Notes under the pieces: generated by a model
Databases searched by the model: none
What the model saw: the letters and a program-made list of their open reading frames with translations, nothing else
What the model was told of the DNA's origin: nothing
Shown: piece after piece, positions 40,143 to 47,968 of the stretch
Layout: each line of letters starts with the position of its first letter
Numbering within the stretch: position 1 is the stretch's first letter
Assembly (NCBI RefSeq): GCF_011045035.1
Contig: NZ_JAALAA010000017.1
Location: 56,085-120,084 of the forward strand
Length of the DNA stretch: 64,000 nucleotides
Origin: Nocardioides turkmenicus
GTDB lineage: Bacteria; Actinomycetota; Actinomycetes; Propionibacteriales; Nocardioidaceae
Reading direction: 5' to 3'
Translations under genes and position numbers: made by a program

Positions 40143-41054
40143 ATGACCACCGCACCCGAGAGCACGACCGCCGCCGCGGACGCCCGCCTCCCCGAGACAC
40201 ATCCGTTCACCCAGCACCTGCGCGCTGTCCGGGCCCGCGAGGCGACCGACCCGCACCGGGTCTGGACACCTGCCGACGGGCCGCTGCCGAGCCTCTACCT
40301 GTCCCACGGCGGCGGCCCGCTGCCGCTGCAGAGCCCCGAGTGGCTCGACCCGCTGTATGCCTGGGCCCGCTCGCTGCCCCGGCCGAAGGCCATCCTGGTC
40401 ATCTCGGCGCACTGGGAGTCGGCGCCGCTCTCGATCAGCGCGACCCGCCCCGACGAGCTGGTCTACGACTTCGGTGGCTTCGACCCGATCTACCACTCGG
40501 TGCGCTACGACACCCCGGATGCGAGCGAGCTCGCCCGCACCACCGCGGCGCTGATGCCCGACACCGAGTCCGCCCACCAGCACACCCGCCGCGGCCTCGA
40601 CCACGGCGCCTGGGTGCCGCTGAAGATCATGTACCCCGCCGCCGACATCCCGGTCGTCCAGCTCTCGCTGCCCACCGAGGACCCCGACAAGCTGCTGGCC
40701 CTCGGCGAGCGCCTGCGGCCGCTGCGCGAGGAGGGCGTGCTCGTGGTCGGCTCGGGCCACATGACCCACGGGCTGCCGTTCATCACCCGCGAGATGATGA
40801 CCGAGAACAAGCCGGCCGGCTGGTCGGCCGACTTCGACTCCTGGGCCGCGGATGCCCTGGACCGCGGCGACGTCGCCGAGCTGGCCCGGTTCCGCACCGC
40901 CGCGCCCGGCATGCCGTACGCCCATCCGACCGTGGAGCACTTCACCCCGCTCTTCGTCACCCTGGGCGCGGCGACCGACCCGACGGCTCCGGTCACCACG
41001 ACCCTGGACGGCTACGGCCTGGGGCTCTCCCGACGCTCGTTCCAGGCGGCCTGA
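40143..41054 (+). CDS. DODA-type (LigB-fold) extradiol aromatic ring-opening dioxygenase
   Basis: A 303-residue class-III extradiol dioxygenase. Metal and active-site motifs are SLYLSHGGGPLPL, VISAHWES, the His-rich stretch AHQHTRRGLDHGAWVPL, and VVGSGHMTHGL. This pattern matches 4,5-DOPA dioxygenase/YgiD-type proteins, which cleave catechols with a single metal ion. Regulation by the divergent MarR protein suggests catechol or quinone defence or catabolism. ATG 40143 follows CAGGAGAC. Its last 43 bases overlap the convergent AGE-epimerase gene. Confidence 0.88.
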   Translation: MTTAPESTTAAADARLPETHPFTQHLRAVRAREATDPHRVWTPADGPLPSLYLSHGGGPLPLQSPEWLDPLYAWARSLPRPKAILVISAHWESAPLSISATRPDELVYDFGGFDPIYHSVRYDTPDASELARTTAALMPDTESAHQHTRRGLDHGAWVPLKIMYPAADIPVVQLSLPTEDPDKLLALGERLRPLREEGVLVVGSGHMTHGLPFITREMMTENKPAGWSADFDSWAADALDRGDVAELARFRTAAPGMPYAHPTVEHFTPLFVTLGAATDPTAPVTTTLDGYGLGLSRRSFQAA

Positions 41055-42247
41055 CCCGGACCGGCCGCGGCGAGCTGCACCGAGAGCACCGGGGCCAGCG
41101 GCATCCGGGCGAGCAGCAGAGCCTGGTAGGCGTGGTAGACGTCCGGCTTGCCGTGCCAGATCACGTGCGAGGGCCGGTTGTGCTCGTCCAGCTCGTGGTG
41201 CCAGCTGCCGAGCTCGCGGTCGACGAGGTGGGCCTCGATGTAGTCCTCGAACCGCTGGCGCCACTCGTCGTAGGCCGCCTCGCCGGTGCGGGTGTACAGC
41301 GCGCCGGCCGCGGCGAGCGCCTCCGCGGCCACCCAGTGCAGCCGCAGCCGGGTGACCGGGGTGCCGTCCCAGGCGGTGGTGTAGACGAAGCCGGTCTCGC
41401 CGTCGGCGGACCAGCCGACCTCGACCGCGCGCTCGAAGAGTGCCCGGGCGTCCTCGACCAGCCACGTCGGCGCCTCGTCCAGGCAGGCGTCGAGATGCAG
41501 CAGCAGCCGCGACCACTCCAGCAGGTGTCCGGGCGTGCACCCGTAGGGGCGGAACGGGTCGCCGGGACGGTCGGCGTTGTAGTCGAGCACGGGCGACCAG
41601 TCCAGGTCGAAGTGCTCGGGCAGGTCGTAGCCGTGCGAGCGGGCGACACCGTGGATCAGGTGCTCCGCGATCGCCAGCGCCCGGCGGTGCCAGGCGGCGT
41701 CGCCGGTGACGTCGCCGGCGGCCAGGAACGCCTCGACCGTGTGCATGCTGGAGTTGGCCCCGCGGTAGGCCTCGCCGGAGCGAAGATCCCGCTCGAGGCT
41801 GTCGACCACCCGGCCGGAGTCGTCGAGGAAGTGCTGCTGCATCACGCCCAGCGCCTCGTCGAGCAGCGCGTCCGCGCCTGGCACACCGGCCGCGACACCG
41901 CTGGTCGCGGCCAGGACGACGAAGGCGTGGGCGTACGCCTCCTTGAGGGTGCCGACCGGCTCCCCCTCCCCCGACACCGAGGCGAACCAGCCGCCGAACT
42001 CGACGTCGCACAGCGCTCCCGACAGCGCCCGGACGCCGTGAGCCGCGAGCTCGGCGGCGCCCTCGATGTCTCCGCGCAGGTGGGCGAGCGCGAAGACATG
42101 GGTCATCCGGGCGGTGATCCAGGTGTGCACCGGCTCCGCAGGGTCCGGGCGGCCGGACTCGTCCAGCCACCAGAACCCGGCGGCCGAGGCCGCCGACGCC
42201 CGGGCGAACCCGGCCAGCCGGCGGCACTCGGCATCCGTGTCCATCAT
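41012..42247 (-). CDS. AGE-family sugar epimerase/isomerase (mannose isomerase-like)
   Basis: A 411-residue alpha6/alpha6-barrel protein of the N-acylglucosamine 2-epimerase family. Recognised pieces are THVFALAHLRG, the AYAHAFVVLAATSG helix, and TPGHLLEWSRLLL, which carries a catalytic His and Glu in mannose isomerase and cellobiose epimerase relatives. It ends a minus-strand operon with sugar ABC permeases (18-base gap), so conversion of imported mannose to fructose, or another aldose-ketose step, is likely. The C-terminal ~14 residues are encoded antisense to the dioxygenase gene; a second ATG one codon later is an alternative start. Confidence 0.85.
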   Translation of the reverse strand: MMDTDAECRRLAGFARASAASAAGFWWLDESGRPDPAEPVHTWITARMTHVFALAHLRGDIEGAAELAAHGVRALSGALCDVEFGGWFASVSGEGEPVGTLKEAYAHAFVVLAATSGVAAGVPGADALLDEALGVMQQHFLDDSGRVVDSLERDLRSGEAYRGANSSMHTVEAFLAAGDVTGDAAWHRRALAIAEHLIHGVARSHGYDLPEHFDLDWSPVLDYNADRPGDPFRPYGCTPGHLLEWSRLLLHLDACLDEAPTWLVEDARALFERAVEVGWSADGETGFVYTTAWDGTPVTRLRLHWVAAEALAAAGALYTRTGEAAYDEWRQRFEDYIEAHLVDRELGSWHHELDEHNRPSHVIWHGKPDVYHAYQALLLARMPLAPVLSVQLAAAGPGQAAWNERRESPRP

Positions 42248-42265
42248 CGATCCATCATCGGCTGG

Positions 42266-43147
42266 TCATCCCTTGACCGAGCCGGCCATCAGCCCGCCGA
42301 CGAAGTAGCGGCCGAGCAGGATGTAGATGATCAGCGTCGGGACGGACGCGATCAGCGCGCCCGCCATGCTGGCGGAGTAGTCCTGCAGCTGACCGCTCGC
42401 CAGGAAGTTGAGCGCGATCGTCACCGGCCCGTTGCGCGAGGTCGAGAAGAACAGCGCGAATAGGTAGTCGTTCCAGGCCGAGGTGAACTGCCACATCAGC
42501 ACCACCACGAACGCCGGTGCCGAGATCGGCAGGATGATCGAGCCGTACGTCCGGAGCATGCCGGCGCCGTCGACCCGAGCCGCCTCGACGAGCTCGACCG
42601 GGACGCCCGCGTAGTAGTTGCGGAAGATCAGCGTCGTGATCGGCAGGCCGTAGACCACGTGCAGCACGATCAGGCTCGGCACGCCCGAGGGGACGCCGAG
42701 GTTGCTCATCAGCTGGACCAGCGGCACCATCACCGCCTGGTAGGGGATGAACATCCCGAACAGGATCAGCGTGAACACCACATCGGCGCCCGGGAAGCGC
42801 CACTTGGAGAGCACGAACCCGTTCATCGACCCGAGCACCGAGGAGATGATCGAGGCCGGGATGACCATCGCGAACGTACGCCCCAGCGCCGGCCCGAGCT
42901 GCTCCCAGGCGCGCGACCAGCCGGCCGTCTCCCAGGACTCGGGAAGCTTCCAGGCGTTGGCCGGGGTCGCGTCGCCGAGCCCCTTGAAGCTGGTCACGAA
43001 CAGGACGTACGCCGGGAGCAGGATGACCAGGGCGAAGAGGATCAGCAGGACGTACTTGACGGTGCGCCAGACGCCGCGCGAGCGCTCGCCCGGGATCCTG
43101 GTCGCGACGGCTGCCGGGATGGCGTCGGTCGTCACATCGGTGGTCAT
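42266..43147 (-). CDS. Carbohydrate ABC transporter permease, MalG type
   Basis: A 293-residue inner-membrane permease with six helices and the EAA loop (VELVEAARVDGAGMLRTYGSIILPI) that docks the ATPase. The first helix follows an ~25-residue cytoplasmic N-terminus. It pairs with the MalF-type subunit directly upstream, overlapping it by four bases (ATGA at 43147). No ATPase gene lies in the operon, so it probably uses a shared MsiK-type ATPase as in other actinobacteria, which is inference from absence. The long upstream in-frame extension is rejected. Confidence 0.93.
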   Translation of the reverse strand: MTTDVTTDAIPAAVATRIPGERSRGVWRTVKYVLLILFALVILLPAYVLFVTSFKGLGDATPANAWKLPESWETAGWSRAWEQLGPALGRTFAMVIPASIISSVLGSMNGFVLSKWRFPGADVVFTLILFGMFIPYQAVMVPLVQLMSNLGVPSGVPSLIVLHVVYGLPITTLIFRNYYAGVPVELVEAARVDGAGMLRTYGSIILPISAPAFVVVLMWQFTSAWNDYLFALFFSTSRNGPVTIALNFLASGQLQDYSASMAGALIASVPTLIIYILLGRYFVGGLMAGSVKG

Positions 43148-44082
43148 CGGCGACGCTCCTGACGGTAGGTGGAGACGAGGTAGGGGACGATCAGGATCGC
43201 CACGATGACGAGCAGGATCGTCCCGATGGCGGCCGACTTGGCATAGTCGCCACGGGTGAACTCGATCCACATCTGGGTGGCGGGCACCTGGGTCGTGTAG
43301 TTCGTCTGTCCGGCGATGGCCATGATCAGGTCGAAGACCTTCAGCGACATGTGGCCGATGATGATGATCGCGGAGAGTGCGACCGGGCTCAGCTGCGGGA
43401 AGAGGACGTGGCGGTAGAGCTGCCACTCCGAGGCCCCGTCCATCCGGGCCGCCTCGCGCAGCTCCTCGGGGATCCCGCGGAAGCCGGCCAGGAAGAGCGC
43501 CATCACGTAGCCGCTGAGCTGCCAGATGGCGGGGACGGCGATCGCCAGGATGCCCCAGCGCTCGTTGGTCCACCACGGGTTCTGCAGGAAGTCGAGGTGG
43601 AGCGTCCCGAAGAGCCGGTTCAGGCCGGAGGCGCGGTCACCTTCGGCGTTGTTGAGCAGCCAGCGCCACACCACACCGGAGGCGACGAACGAGACCGCCA
43701 TCGGGAACAGGTAGATGGCCCGGAACAGCGACTCGCCGCGGGCCTTGCGCTCCAGCAGCCACGCCCACAGGAACCCCAGGCACAGCGTGCCGACGAGGAA
43801 CGTCGCGGTGTAGAGCAGGAGGTTGCGCAGCGAGTAGATGAAGTCGTCGTCGGTGAACAGGTCGCGGTAGTTCTCCAGACCCGCGAAGCCCTGGGACGGC
43901 CCGATGTTGTGCCGGTCCTGCAGGGAGGTGTGGATGTTGGACCCGATGAGGCCGTAGACGAAGACGCCGATGACGATGACGGTCGGCAGGATCAGGAGCA
44001 CCGGGGCGACCCACCCGTGGCCGCCGATACGGCCCCTGGCCCGTCTGGGTCGCCTGGCGGTGCTGGGCACCGTGGAGGACAT
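43144..44082 (-). CDS. Carbohydrate ABC transporter permease, MalF type
   Basis: A 312-residue permease with six helices after an Arg-rich N-terminus, and the EAA loop GIPEELREAARMDGASEWQLYRH. It forms the channel with the MalG-type subunit. The start at 44082 lies 83 bases downstream of the binding-protein stop, and that gap holds a large stable hairpin, suggesting less permease than binding protein is made. Confidence 0.93.
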   Translation of the reverse strand: MSSTVPSTARRPRRARGRIGGHGWVAPVLLILPTVIVIGVFVYGLIGSNIHTSLQDRHNIGPSQGFAGLENYRDLFTDDDFIYSLRNLLLYTATFLVGTLCLGFLWAWLLERKARGESLFRAIYLFPMAVSFVASGVVWRWLLNNAEGDRASGLNRLFGTLHLDFLQNPWWTNERWGILAIAVPAIWQLSGYVMALFLAGFRGIPEELREAARMDGASEWQLYRHVLFPQLSPVALSAIIIIGHMSLKVFDLIMAIAGQTNYTTQVPATQMWIEFTRGDYAKSAAIGTILLVIVAILIVPYLVSTYRQERRR

Positions 44083-44105
44083 GTGTCCGTCCTTTCACAA
44101 AGGGC

Positions 44106-44150
44106 GGCCGAGGGGCTGCGACCCATGGGGGCGGCCGCAGTCCCTCGGCC
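44106..44150. terminator. Long intercistronic hairpin between sugar-binding protein and permease genes
   Basis: GGCCGAGGG-G-CTGCG (44106-44120) pairs with CGCAG-T-CCCTCGGCC (44136-44150): 15 pairs including one G-U, with a 15-base loop containing a CCCATGGGG mini-palindrome. It is placed to act as an attenuator or as a 3' stabiliser of the binding-protein mRNA. Confidence 0.75.
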
Positions 44151-44165
44151 CAGAAGAGGATTCGC

Positions 44166-45437
44166 TTACTCGGGCTTGTTGTCCTCGGCGGCCTCGACGA
44201 GGCCCTCCTGGAGCTCGGCGACGTCGTTGTTGCTGCCGAACTTCGCGACCGCGGCGGTGATGTCGGTCAGCCAGTTGACCGAGGTCGCGGCGCCGTGGGC
44301 GAGCGAGGAGACGATCTCGTCCTCGCTCCACGACTTGATCGCGGTCTGCTGGTACTCACCGAAGTCGGCGGTGTCGGCCGTGGTGCTGGCCGGGATCGAG
44401 CCCTTCGCCTTGTTGAAGGCGACCTGGCCCTCGTCGCTCGCGATGGTCTCGAGCCAGGCCTCGGTGCCGGCGGCGTTGGGGCCGTCGACCGGCATCGTGA
44501 ACGAGTCGGCGAGGAAGTCGAAGACGCCCTCGGTGCCCGGGACCGGGACCGCGGTGTAGTCGGTGTTGAGCTTCTTCTTCTGCTCCTGGAAGGCCGCCTC
44601 GGCCCAGTCACCCATGACGTTGTACGCAGCCTGGCCGTCGATCACCAGCTGGGTCGCGTCCGGCCAGTCGAGACCCTGACGGTCGGTGTTGGTCAGCGAG
44701 AGGAGCGTGCTGTAGTCCTCCAGCGCGGCCTTGACCTCGCTGCCGCCCCAGTCGGTCGTGCCGTCCCAGAGGCCGTTGTACGCCTCGGCGCCCAGATCGG
44801 CGAGGAGCACGGTCTCGAGGAGGTGGACCTGGGTCCAGTCGGTCGCGATCGAGAGCGGGATGATGCCCTTGGCCTTGATCGCCTTCAGGTCGGCGATCCA
44901 GGCGTCGAGCGAGTCGTAGGTCTTGTTGGCCTCGATGCCGGCCTTCTTCAGGACGGCCGGGTTGGCCCACATCACGTTGGCGCGGTGGATGTTCGAGGGG
45001 ACGGAGTAGATGCCTCCGTCCTGCTTCAGCCGCTCGAGAAGACCCTCGGGGAAGCGCTCGTTCCAGCCCTTCTCCTCGTAGAGGTCGGTGAGGTCCTCGA
45101 TCTGGCCGGCGTTGATGTAGTCGGTCAGCTCGGCACCCGCGTGCGCCTGGAAGGTGGCCGGCGGCTCACCGTTCTGCAGGCGGGACTGGAGCACGTTCTT
45201 CGCGTCGCTGCCGGCACCACCGGCGACGGCGCCGTTGACGAACTTCAGGTCGGGGTTCTGCTCGTCGAAGACCTTGACCAAGGCGTCGAGCCCGGCCTTC
45301 TCACTACCTTCGGCCCACCAGGTGAAGACCTCCACCTCATCGGTGCTGCCGCTCTCGCTCTCGCCCCCGCAAGCGGAGACCGCCAGCAGGCTCAGGGCGG
45401 CCAGGCCGGCGGCCAGGGCCTTTCGCGTTGCGTTCAT
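44166..45437 (-). CDS. Carbohydrate ABC transporter binding lipoprotein
   Basis: A 423-residue cluster-D (MalE/ThuE-like) sugar-binding protein with a lipoprotein signal (LLAVSACGGES, acylated Cys23). The mature protein opens with VEVFTWWAEGSEKAGLDALVKVF and has the hinge and mannose/disaccharide-type segments GGIYSVPSNIHRANVMWAN and AYNVMGDWAEAAF. It is first in the operon binding protein-MalF-MalG-AGE epimerase, under the divergent ROK regulator. GH92 alpha-mannosidase nearby suggests mannose or manno-oligosaccharides as ligand. Confidence 0.92.
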   Translation of the reverse strand: MNATRKALAAGLAALSLLAVSACGGESESGSTDEVEVFTWWAEGSEKAGLDALVKVFDEQNPDLKFVNGAVAGGAGSDAKNVLQSRLQNGEPPATFQAHAGAELTDYINAGQIEDLTDLYEEKGWNERFPEGLLERLKQDGGIYSVPSNIHRANVMWANPAVLKKAGIEANKTYDSLDAWIADLKAIKAKGIIPLSIATDWTQVHLLETVLLADLGAEAYNGLWDGTTDWGGSEVKAALEDYSTLLSLTNTDRQGLDWPDATQLVIDGQAAYNVMGDWAEAAFQEQKKKLNTDYTAVPVPGTEGVFDFLADSFTMPVDGPNAAGTEAWLETIASDEGQVAFNKAKGSIPASTTADTADFGEYQQTAIKSWSEDEIVSSLAHGAATSVNWLTDITAAVAKFGSNNDVAELQEGLVEAAEDNKPE

Positions 45438-45569
45438 CTTTGTCCTCCGGTTGCGCGACCGCTACGTCGGTATGTGATCTGGGTTACTCGCGGTCGCGTG
45501 CCGGGACAACGTACGCCTCTCCATTCTGTCGAGTCAACGCATAACGCAGGACGTTTTCAACCTGAGATC

Positions 45570-45587
45570 TGTCGTAAATCGACATAA
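45570..45587. promoter_or_regulatory. ROK operator overlapping a -10 box
   Basis: TGTCG-TAAAT-CGACA (45570-45584) is a perfect 5-bp-armed palindrome between the divergent binding-protein and ROK genes. CATAAT (45582-45587), a close -10 match for the ROK gene, overlaps its right arm. Confidence 0.5.
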
Positions 45588-45604
45588 TCCCCTACAGTCA
45601 CGGC

Positions 45605-46780
45605 ATGACCACTCCGGAGTCGCGGCTGCGCGTCGCCAACCGTGCCCAGGTGCTGGACCTCCTGGGCCGCTCGGCGCCGGTCAGCCGTGCCGAGCTAGCC
45701 CAGCGCACCGGACTCTCCCGCAGCACCGTGTCGAGCATCGTCCAGGAGCTGCTCGCCTCCGAGCAGATCGTCGAGACCACCGGCGACACCCTGGCCCGCG
45801 GCGGCGGCCGCCCGCCCTCGCTCCTCACCATCAGCGGCTCCCCGGGCACCCTCATCGGCGTCGACATCGGCCACCGCCACGTCCGCGTCGCGGTCGCCGA
45901 CCTCGCGGCCAAGCCGCTCGTCGAGCGGGAGATCCGGCTCGACGTCGACAACTCCGCCGTCGAGACGATCGACCGGGCCGCTGCGCTCGTGCGCGAGTGC
46001 CTGACCGAGGCCGGCATCGACCCGAGGACCGACCGGGTCCTCGGCGTCGGCATGGGCATCCCCGGCCCCGTCGACCCCCACAGCGGCATCGTCGTCTCCC
46101 CCATCCTCGGCAACTGGATGGACCTCGCCCCCGGCGAGGAGCTCGCCCGCCGCATCGGCCTGCCCGTCCAGATCGAGAACGACGCCAACCTCGGCGCGCT
46201 CGCCGAGATCGAGTACGGCGCGGCCCGCGACATCGACGACGTCATCTACGTCAAGGCCTCCAGCGGCATCGGCGCCGGCCTGGTCCTCGCCGGCAAGCTC
46301 TACCGGGGCATCACCGGCATCGCCGGCGAGATCGGCCACGTACGTTTCGAGGACAACGGCCCGATCTGCCGGTGCGGCAACCGCGGCTGCCTGGAGAAGG
46401 CGTTCGGCGGCTCCCGCCTGGTCGAGCTGCTGCAGCCGGCCTACGACGAGACGCTCAGCGTCGAGCGGCTGCTCGAGCTCGCCCAGGAGGGCGACATCCG
46501 GGTCAACCGGATCCTCGACGACGCCGGCCGTGCCGTCGGGCGGGTGCTCGCCGATCTCTGCAACCACCTCAACCCGGCCCTGATCGTGGTGGGTGACACG
46601 ATGCGCCACTCGGAGTCGTTCGTCCTCGGGATCAAGGACTCCATCGACCGCTTCACCCAGCCCGACACCGCCGCGGCGCTCGACGTGGTGCCGAGCGAGC
46701 TCGGCGACAAGGCCGGTGTCATGGGAGCGCTGGTGATCGCCGGTTCGGCGACCTCGGCGCAGCCGCCGGGAACAATATGA
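45605..46780 (+). CDS. ROK-family transcriptional repressor
   Basis: A 391-residue NagC/XylR-type regulator: winged HTH at about 8-65 (PVSRAELAQRTGLSRSTVSS), then a ROK sugar-kinase fold with GVDIGHRHVRVAVADL, the PGPVDPHSG loop, ENDANLGALAE, and the zinc motif CRCGNRGCLE near 255. Sugar-binding Glu and His around EIGHV are present. It is divergent from the sugar ABC operon with a palindrome between, so it likely represses that operon and responds to the imported sugar. It overlaps the ene-reductase gene (ATGA). Confidence 0.92.
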   Translation: MTTPESRLRVANRAQVLDLLGRSAPVSRAELAQRTGLSRSTVSSIVQELLASEQIVETTGDTLARGGGRPPSLLTISGSPGTLIGVDIGHRHVRVAVADLAAKPLVEREIRLDVDNSAVETIDRAAALVRECLTEAGIDPRTDRVLGVGMGIPGPVDPHSGIVVSPILGNWMDLAPGEELARRIGLPVQIENDANLGALAEIEYGAARDIDDVIYVKASSGIGAGLVLAGKLYRGITGIAGEIGHVRFEDNGPICRCGNRGCLEKAFGGSRLVELLQPAYDETLSVERLLELAQEGDIRVNRILDDAGRAVGRVLADLCNHLNPALIVVGDTMRHSESFVLGIKDSIDRFTQPDTAAALDVVPSELGDKAGVMGALVIAGSATSAQPPGTI

Positions 46781-47895
46781 GCAACCGCTCAGTTCAGCGC
46801 CACATGACCTCACTCTTCTCGCCCGTGAGCCTGGGTTCGACAACCCTCCCCAACCGCGTCCTGATGGCGCCGCTGACCCGGATGCGCGCCAGCCAGCCCG
46901 GCGACGTACCCAACCCGCTGATGGCCGACTACTACCGGCAGCGCGCCTCGGCAGGGCTGATCATCTCCGAGGGCACCCAGGTCTCGCCGCAGGGCAAGGG
47001 CTACATGGACACCCCGGGCATCTACTCCGCCGAGCAGGTCGAGGGCTGGCGTCACGTCACCGACGCCGTCCACGAGGCGGGCGGCCGGATCGCGGCACAG
47101 CTGTGGCACACCGGCCGGGTCTCCCACGAGTCGTTCCACGACGGTGACCTCCCGGTCAGCGCCTCCGCGCTCCCGTACCGCAACCGCACGACCGTACGCG
47201 GCGAGGACGGCACCCCGACGCGCGTCAGCTGCCCCACGCCCCGCGCCCTGGAGACCGCCGAGATCGCGGGCCTGATCGACGACTACCGCCGCGCGACCCG
47301 CAACGCCCGCGAGGCCGGCTTCGACCTGGTCGAGATCCACGCCGCTCACGGCTACCTGCTCCACCAGTTCGCCAGCGCCAGCAGCAACGAGCGCACCGAC
47401 TCCTACGGCGGCTCCCTGGTGAACCGCGCCCGGCTCGTCCTCGAGGTCCTCGACGCGGTCATCGACGAGTGGGACGCCGAGCACGTCGCCATCCGGATCT
47501 CGCCGATCGGTCCCTTCAACGGCCTCGAGGACCCCGAGGGCGCCGAAATGGGCCTCCACCTCGCCGCCGAGATCGGCAAGCGCGGCATCGCCTTCCTCCA
47601 CCTCTCCGAGCCCGACTGGGCCGGCGGCCCGGAGCTGACCGACGACTACCGCAAGCAGCTGCGCGCCGCCCACCCCGGCCCGATCGTGGCCGCCGGCGCC
47701 TACACCACGGAGAAGGCGGCCCGCCTGCTCGAGGCCGACCTGATCGACGCGGCCGCGTTCGGGCGTACGTTCATCGCCAACCCGGACCTGCCGCGGCGCC
47801 TGGCGGAGAGCCTCCCCCTCAACGAGCCCGACCTGGCGACCTTCTACGGCGGCGGCGAGGCCGGCTACACCGACTACCCCGAGTGGACCGCCTGA
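46777..47895 (+). CDS. Old yellow enzyme family alkene reductase (FMN)
   Basis: A 372-residue OYE-type NAD(P)H:flavin oxidoreductase. It has the FMN-binding N-terminal block LFSPVSLGSTTLPNRVLMAPL, the substrate His and neighbours in EIHAAHGYLLHQF, and SNERTDSYGGSLVNRARL. These enzymes reduce activated C=C bonds, for example in N-ethylmaleimide or enones. Start ATG 46777 overlaps the ROK stop; an ATG at 46804 is the alternative. Co-transcription with the ROK gene is likely, although the link to sugar metabolism is unclear. A large hairpin follows and overlaps the next start codon. Confidence 0.9.
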   Translation: MSNRSVQRHMTSLFSPVSLGSTTLPNRVLMAPLTRMRASQPGDVPNPLMADYYRQRASAGLIISEGTQVSPQGKGYMDTPGIYSAEQVEGWRHVTDAVHEAGGRIAAQLWHTGRVSHESFHDGDLPVSASALPYRNRTTVRGEDGTPTRVSCPTPRALETAEIAGLIDDYRRATRNAREAGFDLVEIHAAHGYLLHQFASASSNERTDSYGGSLVNRARLVLEVLDAVIDEWDAEHVAIRISPIGPFNGLEDPEGAEMGLHLAAEIGKRGIAFLHLSEPDWAGGPELTDDYRKQLRAAHPGPIVAAGAYTTEKAARLLEADLIDAAAFGRTFIANPDLPRRLAESLPLNEPDLATFYGGGEAGYTDYPEWTA

Positions 47896-47916
47896 GTTCA
47901 ACTCTCTCTCACCTGA

Positions 47917-47968
47917 AACCCGCACGGCGGAGGGCCTACTTCTGGAATCGTCCTCCGCCATGCGGGTT
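47917..47968. promoter_or_regulatory. Long hairpin enclosing the GH92 start codon
   Basis: AACCCGCA-C-GGCGGAGG (47917-47933) pairs with CCTCCGCC-A-TGCGGGTT (47952-47968): 16 pairs with one C/A mismatch and an 18-base loop. The unpaired A is the first base of the GH92 ATG (47960-47962). It may be the terminator of the ene-reductase unit and/or a translation block. Confidence 0.7.

Noticed and set aside
42266..43576. 436-residue version of the MalG-type permease
   Set aside because: The added N-terminus is out-of-family and overlaps the MalF-type gene; ATG 43147 has the usual ATGA coupling.
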